Shown: positions 52,073 through 63,044, counted from the stretch's first letter. The stretch: DNA of 64,000 nucleotides from Proteromonas lacertae (GCA_002245135.1 NGBS01000873.1:1-64000); one strand, 5' to 3'. Numbers and translations are program-made. Notes: a model not told the origin generated them from the sequence alone.

Positions 52073-55000
52073 ATGAGTTTCAATCCAAAATACCTGTTAC
52101 CAGAAGATAAAAAGACTGAAGATGATGTCAAATGTGAAAACATAGTATTTAAAATCGATATGAGTTTTTAGATAAACGATTCAATAGAAAATAGAATGGA
52201 GTTTATTCAGAACTTAGCAGAACAGAATAAGACTGAACATCAAAATAGAATGAAGCTTCTGGAAGAACAATTGAGAAAAAATAAACAAAATTGTAATGAA
52301 AAGTATGAAGAAGTAGAAAAAAAGAATAATTTTTCTTTAAAAATAACAGAACTTGATAAATGTATTATTTAAAAACTATGTTTTCTAGTAATATTACCTT
52401 TTTATCACAAAGAACCAAAAGATTATATAAATCAATATAGAGAATCCAGATTTAATACAGATAAAATAGACCAAATAAAAGAAAAAAGAAAAATACAAAA
52501 GATATTATCATCTAGAAGAAAAAAATATACAGGATATTTAAATGAAGATAATCTTTCAGTATAAATAGAATCATTTCATATTATTGTTTTGATTTAGTTA
52601 TCTGTTCCAGATATTCGTAGTCATTACAGAATAATCAAAGATGAAGTATTGGCTAGAATAATAGAACCAGCATTAGAAAAGATATTATTGCCAAGAAAAA
52701 CGCAAGGTGAAATTGATGAAGAGAAAAGAGCAAGAGATGCATATGGAGATATTTTAGATACACAGATGAAAGAGTTTTATAGAGAACAATTAGCTATATT
52801 TATTGTAGATAGATTGATTAAAAAAGTATTAAATATTGTTAAATATTGTGATAAATAGACAACAGAGCTTCGTGTTGATACAATTCTAACAAAAATAAAA
52901 GCTGAATCAGATGATGCTTTTGAGAATGCTAGAAAATATATAATGGAAGGTGGAACGTGGAATTCTTGGAGAATTCAAGTAGATATATCACCTGATTTAC
53001 TATTGAAAACATATCAAGAGATAATGAAAGAAAGAAGAAGATATGATATAGCTACTTATCACACTGAACCAAATACTACAAGATTATTTCCATTTAATCA
53101 TACATTGGCTTTAGTAGAAAGAAAAAAAGCGGAAAAATATAATAAATCGTTAAATAAAATGTCTTATCAAGTGTTTTCTGATAGTTTTATTGTATTTTAT
53201 TATTTTATTTATATAATATAATAGGAAAGAGATGAAGCAGAAACAGCATTTCGTAATAAAGTAGAAAATGATTTAGGAATTAATTTAGATAAATTATTGA
53301 GAGTAAAATTGATAAATATAAATATAACTGATTTAGCTGCACATAGTTTAATTAATTTTAAGGAATATATGGAGCTTGAAAGATATTATATGACAAAATG
53401 GCAATATATCAAATCTCCTGAAAAACTAAAAGTATATTTATATATATAAACAATATATTTTTTAATAACAGTTACCAATCAATACAGGAGTAAGTTGTTT
53501 TGCTTTTTCTAATCACAATATGTTAGCTGCTGGTACATCTCATGGATCAATTTATATCTATGGAATTCAATATCATAATATTCATTTACTCTATGAAATA
53601 TCAGAAAAGACATTTTTCAGCAGATTCTTTGATACTCCTGTGATACATATGGCATGGTCTAATGATACAACATCACGATTATTAGTGACAAATAAGAAGT
53701 ATGTAACAAATTTATTTGCTTTAAATAAACCACAAGTTGATAATAAACAAAAAGTCAAAAATGTAAATAAGCATTCAGGATTGTTTCTATCCAATAATTC
53801 AAAGCCAATGATTCCAACATTATTAGTAACAATTGATTCAAAATCAGTTCAAAGAGGAGATGTATATATATTATTTTATTTATTAATAGATAACAATAGC
53901 TAGTCAACTTGGTATGATTGATTATGAAGAAGGAATGACATTGAGATATGGTATTTCACATGCAGTATTTCATCCATCTATTGATTTCTGGGGAATCCAG
54001 CATTCTGTTATGTTGGCACTGAATTCGGGGGTTATTTTAAAGTATAATTTATCTCCAAATAAATCTCCTCCTGAAATTATCAATAAACATATTCCACTAG
54101 TAGAACCTGAGAATCCAATTGATCCAGTAGTTGAAAAGATATTTAAGAAAGAAGATGAAGAAGAAGATAAAAGAAATGAAGAAGAAAAGAAAAGAGGAAT
54201 ATTTAATAGAATATTTGGAAGAGGAAAAAAGAATGAAAAAGATGAGGATAATGAAAAAGAGAAAAATGAAGATGAAAAGAAAAATGAAAAAGATAATGAC
54301 AAAAATAAGAATGATGATGAAATGAAAATAGAAGATGAAAAAGAAAAAGAAAAAAATGCACAGCCTAAGAAAGAAGATATGGAGAAAGAAAAGAATGATG
54401 AAATTAAAAAAGAAGAAGAAAAGAAAAATGAGGAAGATAAACAGAATGATGAGCAAAAGAAAGAAGATAAAAAAGAAGATGAACAACCAGAAAAGAATGA
54501 AGATAAACCAAAAATAGATATACAAAAAGGAGTAATACATAGAGAATATTTTCAAGGTCATTTAAGAAGAGTTATATTAATCGCATTTGTTGAGAATTTA
54601 TCTTCAAAAATGGTATCTGTAGATGAATCAGGTATAATATCAATGTGGACATATGATGAGTTTCATTTTTCAGGGTATAACTGGTTTGTCCCACACAATA
54701 AATACAAATTGAAATTAGAGTATAAAGTATATATTCCATATCCAAGATCGAGAATTGAAGTGTTAATAAAGAAGCCTGATATTATTACAAGTAAAAAAGA
54801 AAGTGAAGAGTTTATAAGGAAGAGTTTTGAAGTGTTTCATTCTTTACAAGAGAATCATAATTTAGTTGTTTTTAATGTAACAGAAGGTGATGATGAAATG
54901 TTTGAATATTCATGTATTGATGAAGTAACTGAGGAAATGAACAAAAATGATCCAACTCCAGTAATGGTGGATTTATATACAATTAAACTACATCATGGAA

Positions 55001-55698
55001 TATTAATGGAAGCAAGAAGAATGAAAGGCATTCCATGTACTACTAAAGGGAAATTTCTCAGTGCACAAGTTACACCATGTGGAAAATATTTAGTTTGTAT
55101 GTGTATGTTTTATAAAACTGAAGTTTATGACGATGTTCTTCGGTTTTTTGTATTTGATTTGATCAAGGAAGAATTATCCCCTTTTTCAGCTGAAGCAAAA
55201 GTAGATGGTAAGCTTCCTCCAAAGTTTACAGTTTCAACGATTAAAGATTCAACAGGTTCTGATTACATGTATATTATTTAATTCATATATATATATAATA
55301 GATTCTTATTAATTGATAATTCAGTAAGAGTTATCTCTTTAACATCAGGAATAATAGTGATTGGTGCAAATTATCCATTGAGAGAGAGTGAAAGAGTTGA
55401 ATTACCTACAATAGCTTGTCAATCAATACCAACAAGAATAGCAATTGGTTCACCTTACAGTAAAGAGTTTTATATTTATAACATAATTGATGAAAATGCA
55501 AAGAAAACTAGTGAATATTTCTTAGAATTCTTAAGACCAAGAGTGGATGAAGTTAGAGTTGAAAATAGAGAAAGATTTGAACATTATTCAGAAGAGAATG
55601 AGAATGATCATATTGTTGCTAGAAGAACTGTAATGAAAATACTAGATTTAGCATATAAAAATCGAAAAGAAAGAAGAAAAACAACAATAAAAAAATAA
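52073..55698 (+). CDS. Coiled-coil/WD-repeat-like protein with Lys/Glu-rich linker
   Basis: Nine exons with introns at 52145-52171, 52362-52388, 52559-52597, 52826-52858, 53192-53224, 53432-53471, 53862-53889 and 55269-55301 sum to 1,121 residues in one frame. The first 400 residues are helical and charged. From about 53480 beta-propeller-like repeats appear (TGVSCFAFSNHNMLAAGTSHGSIYIYG; VIHMAWSNDT; GQSGVILKYNL type). They are interrupted by a Lys/Glu/Asp/Asn-rich insert of about 130 residues (54140-54530) and resume (HLRRVILIAFVENLSSKMVSVDESGIISMW). Such layouts are common in ciliary WD proteins, but I cannot assign an orthologue. The C-terminus is basic (NRKERRKTTIKK). Confidence 0.7.
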
Positions 55699-55762
55699 AC
55701 AACAACAATAAATTAATTTTTCTGTTTTTAATTTATATCTCATTATTATATATGATATATTT

Positions 55763-56731
55763 TTATAATTCTTCTTCCAAACCTTCTGATTTGTTATTTC
55801 TTTCTTCTTCTTCTTTGAATGTAGAATTAATCATTTCATTATCTACTTCTACATTAACATCTTCATCAAATACTCCACAACTATCATTAATAAACTCAAC
55901 AATATCATCATAATCCATTTTATCTTTATTAAATTCCATCACTTTATTGTCTTTATCGAATATAATTATTTTGGGATATGTTTTAATCTTCAATTCTTCT
56001 TCAATACTGCTATAATGAGATGTATCAATTGAAGCAATAATTACATCATTATTCTCATGATAATGTTCACCTATTCTATTCCAAGTAGGTATATAATCAT
56101 GACACTTTTCTCTCCATTTCTGACAAAAGAGTATAGGAGTATGAAAGTGAGAAGATTTTGTCAGTGAATGGAATAATTGTGGTTCTAATTTCATAACTGA
56201 AGGAATATATTCTTTAAAATTAAATGGTTCTATATTAATTAGATTTACAATAACTTATACCATAGCATTGATGAATGAATATATAAACTTCATAAGATGT
56301 GAGGGAACCTGTATATATTTTGTAAGAGGTTGAATTGAAACTATACCACACAAGACTAGGTAAATTTGATTCAAAATAAAATGACTCGCATTGTATTGTA
56401 TCACAATCAATTGATAATACAGTAATATTAGAATAACTATGAAACTAATAAAAGCATTTATACTTATCTAGATTATATGATATTTGCGTATATAGCACAT
56501 CAAAATCATCTGCTTGTTTTGAACCCTAACATATCAAATAAATTATACGGGTAAAACAAAAAATGAGAGTATATTGGTTGTATTTCGATAAATGAAAAAG
56601 TCATTTGTATCTATTAGATCCTCACAATATCCAGAAGGTATGAAAATTATCAAAAACAAAATGGTTAAATACATAAAACAAAAAACAAAAAAAGTGTAAC
56701 GACTCTTTTTGCATTTTCTATAATTTCTCAT
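55763..56731 (-). CDS. ER protein with thioredoxin-fold domains, PDI-like with altered active site
   Basis: Four exons with introns at 56526-56548, 56437-56463 and 56230-56260 give 295 residues. An N-terminal signal anchor or signal peptide (YTFFVFCFMYLTILFLIIF...GYC) is followed by one partial thioredoxin-like half (ITVLSIDCDTIQCESF...LPSLVWY). A second, full thioredoxin fold follows (TPILFCQKWREKCHDYIPTW, DVIIASIDTSHYSSIEEELKI, TYPKIIIFDKD). The usual WCGHC of PDI reads WREKC, so only the second cysteine remains; an extra Cys lies four residues before the Trp. The C-terminus is acidic and ends EGLEEEL, not KDEL-like. It is likely a non-oxidoreductase chaperone or a monothiol enzyme of the secretory pathway. 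Confidence 0.65.
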
Positions 56732-57016
56732 TTAAAGCCATAAGTTGAATATTTATTTCATTAAAAAATCATTTATAAATAAAATTAAACTGAAAGAGTC
56801 ATAAATATTTAAAATCTGTTGGCGGGAATTTTGTTTGCAGCTGCTCTGTATTTCTATGAGCATTTCATTTTTAATCTAAAAATTAAAGCGCACATGAAAG
56901 GCTATATGCAAAGTTAAGAAGAATAAAATGAAGTCGTTTCAGTGAGGCTAAATAGATTATATTATATCTATATACTTGCGCCTATCTAAACTCAATTTTT
57001 AAAAATTATTTCGTTT
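56732..57016. promoter_or_regulatory. Divergent promoter with an E2F-like site
   Basis: The spacer between the PDI-like gene and the transposase-derived gene holds TTGGCGGGAA at 56819-56828. This is the classic E2F/DP consensus core and is conspicuous in DNA this AT-rich. GTGAGGCT at 56942-56949 also occurs at 7643-7650 and, reversed, at 63354-63361. Binding is inferred from sequence only. Confidence 0.35.
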
Positions 57017-58042
57017 ATGGCTACTTCAAAGAAAACCAAGAGCTACAACAAATTGACTGATGACACGCGAACTGAAGTGATTGCTAACATTGTCAATCAA
57101 AAAAGACCTCTCAGCGAGGTGTCTACTGTATTTGGAATACCAAGATCAACAGTATGGAATATCGTTTCCACTTATAAAAAGACTAAACGAGTAGAGCCTG
57201 TCTCCAGATCAGGAGGTCGCAAAAGAAAGTTCACAGATGATGATGCTTCTGTAATTCTCAAGTTAGCTAGTTCCAGCACAGAAATCTCATTGAAGAAAAT
57301 TAAGAAAGAATATGAAGATCAAAGACCAGGTCAATCTATTTCAATTTCGACAATTCACTCAATTCTAAAGAAAACTAACAGTAACACCAAATCATTTTTC
57401 GTCGATGAGTTTGTGTCTAATAGTCCACAGTCTAAAGAACAACGTCAAATCTATGCTGACCATTTTCTTAAATTATCTGATGTTACTAATAGCAGCCTGT
57501 ATACGGGTGTATTAGTAATAGATTTAAGCAGTAGTGTATTTACACCAATATCTTACGGTGATTTCCAATGTAAAGGTTCAATATATATTATGGTCTCTCT
57601 ATATGTAGGTGGTATATACAATCATGTTGTACAAGTTGGAACAATGCAAGCGAAAGTATTTGATAGTTATTTAACCAATACATTGAAGGAAGTACAAACA
57701 AGAATTCCTGATTTTAAGAATGAAGGATATTTATTCGCTGACTGCTTGAAATATCTAGAGGAAAGTCGTATATCTTTAATTGCTCAACAAGCTGGTTTTC
57801 ATGCCTCAGTAATTCCAGCATTTTCATCATTTTTAAGTCCCATTGAATATTTAAGGAAGAAATTGAATGATAAAGTAATTGTATCAAAAGCTGATCAAGA
57901 TTCACTTATTTCTGCAGTAGATAGCGCATTAGGTGATATAACAGCTGCTGACTGTAAAGGATGGATTGATTACATTAAAGATACTCATATTAAGGCATGT
58001 GCAAATAAAGAAGATTTTGCTGTTGAATCTGCTTCAGTATGA
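57017..58042 (+). CDS. Tc1/mariner-type transposase-derived protein (DD34E intact)
   Basis: A single exon of 341 residues. The N-terminus is a paired-like helix-turn-helix pair (RTEVIANIVNQKRPLSEVST, GIPRSTVWNIVSTYKK, then GRKRKFTDDDASVILKL). The C-terminus has an RNase-H-like fold with catalytic-type residues: Asp in GVLVIDLSSS, Asp in YLFADCLKYL, and Glu in FLSPIEYLRKKL. The spacing between the last two is exactly 34 residues, as in Tc1-like DD34E enzymes. The usual PDLNPIE box is reduced to SPIE. I see no terminal inverted repeats or TA duplications within a few hundred bases of either end. This suggests a domesticated host gene or an old insertion whose ends are lost. It is unusual here in lacking introns. 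Confidence 0.7.
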   Translation: MATSKKTKSYNKLTDDTRTEVIANIVNQKRPLSEVSTVFGIPRSTVWNIVSTYKKTKRVEPVSRSGGRKRKFTDDDASVILKLASSSTEISLKKIKKEYEDQRPGQSISISTIHSILKKTNSNTKSFFVDEFVSNSPQSKEQRQIYADHFLKLSDVTNSSLYTGVLVIDLSSSVFTPISYGDFQCKGSIYIMVSLYVGGIYNHVVQVGTMQAKVFDSYLTNTLKEVQTRIPDFKNEGYLFADCLKYLEESRISLIAQQAGFHASVIPAFSSFLSPIEYLRKKLNDKVIVSKADQDSLISAVDSALGDITAADCKGWIDYIKDTHIKACANKEDFAVESASV

Positions 58043-58192
58043 ATTAATATTGGAGATTTAACAAAATAAATAATTTAAATGTTTTTATATTACTGATGAA
58101 AAAAAAATCCATTATTAATATTATTATGTTATTCGATAGTTTTTTTTACAATTTAAAAATAATTAATCAAAATGATGTATATAAATCCATAT

Positions 58193-59437
58193 TTATTCGA
58201 TTATTTTAATATTACTAAATTCATTAACTATTGTTTGATATAATAGTTGTGAGCTAATGCTTTGAGAAGTCATTAACAACAAATTCAATTTTTTATGTTT
58301 TCTATCTTGAAATGAAGATAATATAACTGAATTATTAGCATTTTTTCTATATTGAGATATATATGGACCTTCTAATATGGAATCTGGAAAGTTGTAATTT
58401 CCTATAGATGTTAATTCAAAAGAAAGTTGTGTAGTTCTATCATTTTCTGTAGGAAATTTGCTAAAGAATTCATATGGATTTTGACCTATATATTTACAAG
58501 CAGCTTCCAGCAATTTTGGATCTTTTTTATACTTGTTTATTTCTCTTCCATTATTAATAACATTACTTATGATATTACTTGATTTTATTGAGACTGGTAT
58601 TTCTATATCTGCTAAAGATTGATAAAAAGTTTCATTGCTATTATTTATACACGAACGAATTAAATGTTCACAGCTAAATAAACAATATATTGGATAATAT
58701 AATTTCTTTGGAGTGTGATATGTTTTGTATATTGAATTAGCAAATAATGTAAGTAATAAAGCTGCTGGGCCTATTTTTATAGCTTTTGATGCAGAAACAT
58801 ATTGAATTTTGGATAATAGATCTTCATATTGTTGATATCTATCATTTCTTATTGACAGAATATATTGATCAAAGTTATTATTGTGTGAATATGGAACGAC
58901 AACTTTTACTTTTTTATCTTCATTAATTTTTATATTTTTTGAATGATAATCTTTGTTCATAAAATATTCATGTAAATCTAATAATGATGGTTTACTAGCT
59001 ATAGGTGAAGGATATTGAATAACAGGCTCTTCTGCAATATTTAATATCCTTTCAATTGTTTTAAAAATATGCTTTCCATCAACTCCGGTATGATCAATTG
59101 ATATAACCAATTTGTTATCTTGTACTAAGAATTCTACTGGATTTTTATTCTGAGGAGAATGATTTACGCATTCTGTTATTAAATATTGAAGTGTATTATT
59201 TCCTGTGACTGTAGAACATGTAACTGGATTATGATCATAATACCAGTAATATGGAGTATCAGTTGTATGTCTTAATTTTAACCAATTGTGTGATCGTAAT
59301 TCTGCCACAGAATTGATAGCTTTATTTAACTGGTTGGTGTTAATTGTATGTTTATAAGATAAACCAATTACAGCTCTGTAAGATCTTGTGTATAACAATT
59401 TTTCGAATACATTGAACTTTCTAAGATAAGATGACAT
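58193..59437 (-). CDS. Condensation-domain-like acyltransferase (CoA-dependent acyltransferase fold)
   Basis: One exon, 414 residues. The start resembles alcohol acetyltransferase/condensation proteins (RKFNVFEKLLYTRSYRAVIG). The active-site motif HxxxDG is present as ISIDHTGVDGKHIF, with Asp in place of the first His of HHxxxDG. A DFGWG-type second motif is not obvious. Such proteins transfer acyl groups from CoA or carrier proteins to alcohols or amines. The lack of introns among intron-rich neighbours is compatible with gain by transfer or retroposition, but composition is like the rest of the window. The substrate is unknown. The start is 92 bp from the divergent methyltransferase gene. 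Confidence 0.55.
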   Translation of the reverse strand: MSSYLRKFNVFEKLLYTRSYRAVIGLSYKHTINTNQLNKAINSVAELRSHNWLKLRHTTDTPYYWYYDHNPVTCSTVTGNNTLQYLITECVNHSPQNKNPVEFLVQDNKLVISIDHTGVDGKHIFKTIERILNIAEEPVIQYPSPIASKPSLLDLHEYFMNKDYHSKNIKINEDKKVKVVVPYSHNNNFDQYILSIRNDRYQQYEDLLSKIQYVSASKAIKIGPAALLLTLFANSIYKTYHTPKKLYYPIYCLFSCEHLIRSCINNSNETFYQSLADIEIPVSIKSSNIISNVINNGREINKYKKDPKLLEAACKYIGQNPYEFFSKFPTENDRTTQLSFELTSIGNYNFPDSILEGPYISQYRKNANNSVILSSFQDRKHKKLNLLLMTSQSISSQLLYQTIVNEFSNIKIIE

Positions 59438-59529
59438 TATCTTTGTTTTGATCAGGCGGAATATCCTTTTTATTTCTTTAACAAAGCTTGATTCTTATCA
59501 AACATTTTTTATATAATTTAAAATTCTGA
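59438..59529. promoter_or_regulatory. Short divergent promoter (acyltransferase / methyltransferase)
   Basis: 92 bp between start codons, including GATCAGGCGGAA at 59449-59460. No assignable factor site. Confidence 0.35.
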
Positions 59530-60506
59530 ATGAGTGAGCTTGATAAAATATATGGTGTATCCTTTAATCTTTACATGATGCTAGGATGGATTCATAAGCC
59601 CTATAGAATTAGATGACGAAAAAACAGATACTCATAGACCTTCAGATGATGATGATACTCCAAATAGAAGTTATGAAAAAGATACTGATGGAAATGAAAA
59701 TAATACTGATGATGAAGATAATGAAAACAGTGAGGAAGATGAAGGTATTACACTTTATATATTTTTAAACGAAATAGATCATATAGAGGATTATGGAAAT
59801 AGTGAATATTGGGATGACCGATATTTAAATGACACAGATCAGTTTGATTGGCTTGTTGAATACAAAGATTTAGAAAAAGAAAATCTAATTACAGATATAA
59901 TATATCCAACAGATTTAATTTTGATTTTAGGTTGTGGTAATGCAAGTATACATTTATATTTCTATATAATATAGCATTTTCAGAAGATATGTATAATCAT
60001 GATTTTCACTATATAATTAACATTGACTTATCAAAAGTAGTACTAGATCAGATGCAAGAACGTAACAAAGATAAACCAGAAATGAAATGTATTATTATGA
60101 TTAATTTATTGAAATAGATGTCCAAATGGATGCTACACGCTTATTATTTCCAGATGAGTCTTTTAATGTTGTTATTGATAAAAGTACAATGGATTGCTTG
60201 TTGTGTTGTGTAGATAGTGACAATAAAGTATAATGATATTGTTTTTCATATATAATAGATACATAGTATGTTAAAAGAAAGTTATAGATGTTTAAAACCA
60301 TCAGGAATATACTATTGTATTACTTTACATGAGAAAGAAAAGATGTTAGAGTATTTTGAACACTCTGATCTTCCTTGGGGTAATATATTAGCCTTTCCAA
60401 TACGTATTATTATACATATTAATTATAATTTAAAATAGCTAATCCTAGATGGGAACCTGGAAGTAATAGACACCCATTTCATCATATAATCATCTGTCAA
60501 AAATAA
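59530..60506 (+). CDS. EEF1AKMT4/METTL13-like class I SAM methyltransferase
   Basis: Seven exons with introns at 59557-59584, 59744-59776, 59946-59974, 60089-60117, 60228-60258 and 60404-60438 give exactly 263 residues. After an acidic, disordered N-terminus (DDDDTPNRSYEKD...) comes EYWDDRYLND, then the SAM-binding glycine motif LILGCGNATFSEDMY, INIDLSKVVLDQM (acidic end of strand 2), MDATRLLFPDESFNVVIDKS and a TMDCLL segment. This is the order of the METTL13/EEF1AKMT4 family. These enzymes methylate lysines of elongation factor eEF1A. The acidic extension is not typical and may be lineage specific. The specific substrate is inferred from family resemblance. Confidence 0.75.
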
Positions 60507-60606
60507 GTTCTTTATTATTAACTTTAATAATTACACTGTTTTTAATTTTTCTTTTTATTTTCAAAACTTCTATTTTTAACAAAAACATTAATCAAAAATC
60601 TAATAG

Positions 60607-61581
60607 TTACTTATAATTAACAAAGTTTTTAGATTCTCTTTCTATCAATGTTTTAAATTCATTTACAGCTTCTTCATAATTAAATTTATTTCTTTTTTCG
60701 ATCAATTCTTTCATAATATCTATTGGATCAGTATATTTTATTATTTGCTGTATATTTGGATGTTTTAAACGGAAAAATGGATTAACTTCTTTCTGTTCTT
60801 GAATTGATAATGGAGGACAACGTTGATTCTCATTAACTTGAAAATAAATTGAATCTCTTAATGTTTTTATAATTGGATTATTAGGTTCGATTGAAGAAGC
60901 AAAAAACACATTTCTCAATATATCATCTTTACCTGGATAAATTAATGTCTGAGGAGGTAATGTGAATATATGATTATATCTATAAAAATATTAAAATATA
61001 ATATTAATATATACATTAAATCATATAAATTATTATATTGATTTTCATTCACTAATCCAACTCCACATGTTTGAATAATATCTCCAGTAAATAAACGAGG
61101 TTGACTATCTCCAAATACACAATATAATACTTGATCAATACTGTTAACACAACCTTTCATCATATATACAGACAATCCACCTATATCAACATGATCACCA
61201 CTTTTCATTGGATGATTTACATTATTCAACTATATTTCATTAGGATTAAATAATACATACATTAGATTCTTCTGAAGTTGTGAACTTTATTCCTGAGTGA
61301 CTGCTTAGAAACTTTACATTCTCTACTTTATTATCTAATCCCTTAGTAGCAAATAAATGCAAAAATTCACCATCTTCTTCATTTATATTCTGCTTTAAAA
61401 TTGAACTATCTAAACAATCTATTCCAAATTGCTTCATATTACATCTATCTTGAATTACATATCCTGTTTCATTTATTTTGTAATTTATCGGAATAATTCT
61501 TATTGAAGATGACAATCTATCATTGACAATAGTATGATGTCTTCTTATTAATGATTTAAATGCTTTTTGAAACATTTTCAT
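60607..61581 (-). CDS. Glyoxalase II-like protein without metal-binding histidines (probable pseudoenzyme)
   Basis: Three exons (introns 61230-61260 and 60980-61014) encode 302 residues. The fold order and late landmarks match hydroxyacylglutathione hydrolase: RLFTGDIIQTCGVGLVNENQ, the helix after it, IEPNNPIIKTLR, EQKEVNPFFRLKHPNIQQ and TDPIDIMKELIEKRNKF. The THxHxDH metal motif should sit near residue 80 but reads FATKGLDNKVENV. The GH of the late GHEYT motif reads GK, and the TSGH box is missing. Only the Asp of TGD remains. The N-terminus (MFQKAFKSLIRRHHTIVNDR) is basic and lacks acids until late, as in mitochondrial presequences. It probably does not hydrolyse thioesters; a structural or binding role is possible. 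Confidence 0.7.
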
Positions 61582-61753
61582 TCTCAAGCCAAACCATTTT
61601 TTTCTTTTTTGAGTTTTTCAATTACTTTAGAATAATATTTCATTAGGTCAATATTTTATATACCATCTTCACATTAAAATACTTTCATATCTAACATTAA
61701 TAAAAATTTTGATTTAGTATTGTTTATAAAATGTAATTAAAAAATAAAATTAA

Positions 61754-61825
61754 GCTGTGATAGCTCAGTTGGGAGAGCGTTAGACTGAAGATCTAAAGGT
61801 CGCTGGTTCAATCCCGGCTCATAGC
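61754..61825 (+). tRNA. tRNA-Phe (anticodon GAA)
   Basis: 72 nt form a complete cloverleaf: acceptor GCTGTGA/TCATAGC (one G-U pair), D arm GCTC/GAGC, anticodon loop CTGAAGA with GAA, and T arm GCTGG/CCGGC with TTCAATC. There is no intron and CCA is not encoded. B-box GGTTCAATCCC is intact. Confidence 0.95.
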
Positions 61826-61829
61826 GTTA

Positions 61830-61835
61830 TTTTTT
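61830..61835 (+). terminator. RNA polymerase III T-run terminator
   Basis: Six consecutive T residues five bases after the tRNA-Phe 3' end, followed by further T runs. This is a standard Pol III stop. Confidence 0.7.
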
Positions 61836-62727
61836 CTTTTTTCTTTTTTGTGAAATGATGTTTACTTAATTTTTTATTAGTTTAAATTTATCATATAAAA
61901 CTTCTAAATATTGCTAGGAATAAATTAAAAATAGTGAATAAAATACACTCTTAAATGATAAATAGACTTTGCTCAAACTATTATTCAGCTTATTAATTCC
62001 AGCTTCATATGGATTAAAATATATTCATTCATTATATTATTGTGAATAATAGCATAAAAATATTCTTAGCTAATATATTTTACCAAATTCGTCAAGAATA
62101 AAAGGAGATAGTAATAGGAAAACTCAATATAATTGAAAAATATATTCAATTTACACCATCAGTCCATATGTTTTATCATATAGTGAACAAATTCAACAAA
62201 CAGTTAATATAAATGAAGATGAAGTAGTCCAAGATCACAATAAAGTGACAAACATATTCGTTTTTATAGACGTATATAATTTTTAGTTTTAGTATTTTTG
62301 TATGCTGTGTTAATAATTTACCCTGTTAAAGTTGTAAAAAAAATATTTTGTTAAATGTTATGCTACTACGATGGTTAAATGGAAGATGAATAGACAAATC
62401 AACTATGTATTTATTTAGTTCTCTATATATTTTAGACTTACTTGATTTCACCGTATTAGGTAATTATTATTTTGATAATATAGAGAAATGACTTATATTA
62501 CCAATTATTAACATAATTACATTATAATTTAACTATCATGATTATAAACATAATTAAATCATCATATTTATCAAAAATATATGAACAATATTCATTATTG
62601 ATAATGCAACATGCAATTAACCAAGTGGAGGTAGATAGTAATTATTTTGGTAAATTTGAAGATTGAACTTGGTCAATTACATAATTTTTATACTTATTTA
62701 TATATTATTTAAACTATATATATTATT
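61836..62727. other. Gene-poor stretch
   Basis: About 900 bp of AT-rich DNA with stops in all frames and no sign of the GTAT...TAG intron structure that marks genes here. No RNA gene or repeat recognised. Confidence 0.4.
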
Positions 62728-63030
62728 ATGAACTTTGAACTATTATATTTAAATGATATAATGATGATTGTTATGAAAGTTTCTTTCATATTATTTGCAT
62801 TTATTATGGCTAATTACATAAATATAACAAATAATTATAAAAATATAATCTATTTATCATCCTTAACTATTATTATTATCATAATCTTTATAATAATTAA
62901 AGTCTTTCTCAAGAAATTCTTAAGTTTTTTGTTAACACATATATCCAACGGCTGTAAGTACGGTGTGCATCTAGGCGGTATCATTATTACAATTATCTTA
63001 TTTTTGATACATAAATCTATTGCATTTTAG
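62728..63030 (+). CDS. Possible small membrane protein (weak)
   Basis: 100 codons with three hydrophobic stretches (VSFILFAFIMANYI, IIYLSSLTIIIIIIFIIIKV, GGIIITIILFLIHKS). In DNA this rich in ATT/ATA, Ile-rich frames arise by chance. There is no recognisable family, no intron and no neighbouring gene. Listed mainly so that the frame is not overlooked. Confidence 0.2.
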   Translation: MNFELLYLNDIMMIVMKVSFILFAFIMANYINITNNYKNIIYLSSLTIIIIIIFIIIKVFLKKFLSFLLTHISNGCKYGVHLGGIIITIILFLIHKSIAF

Positions 63031-63044
63031 TTATAGTTGTTGTT

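Noticed and set aside
52145-53224. Separate small genes in the WD-like locus
   Set aside because: All pieces join in one frame through GTAT introns, including 53192-53224, which replaces an apparent GTGT donor.
54097-54561. Phe/Ile-rich minus-strand frame resembling a membrane protein
   Set aside because: It is the complement of the Lys/Glu-rich insert of the WD-like protein; AAG/GAA repeats read backwards as Phe/Leu codons.
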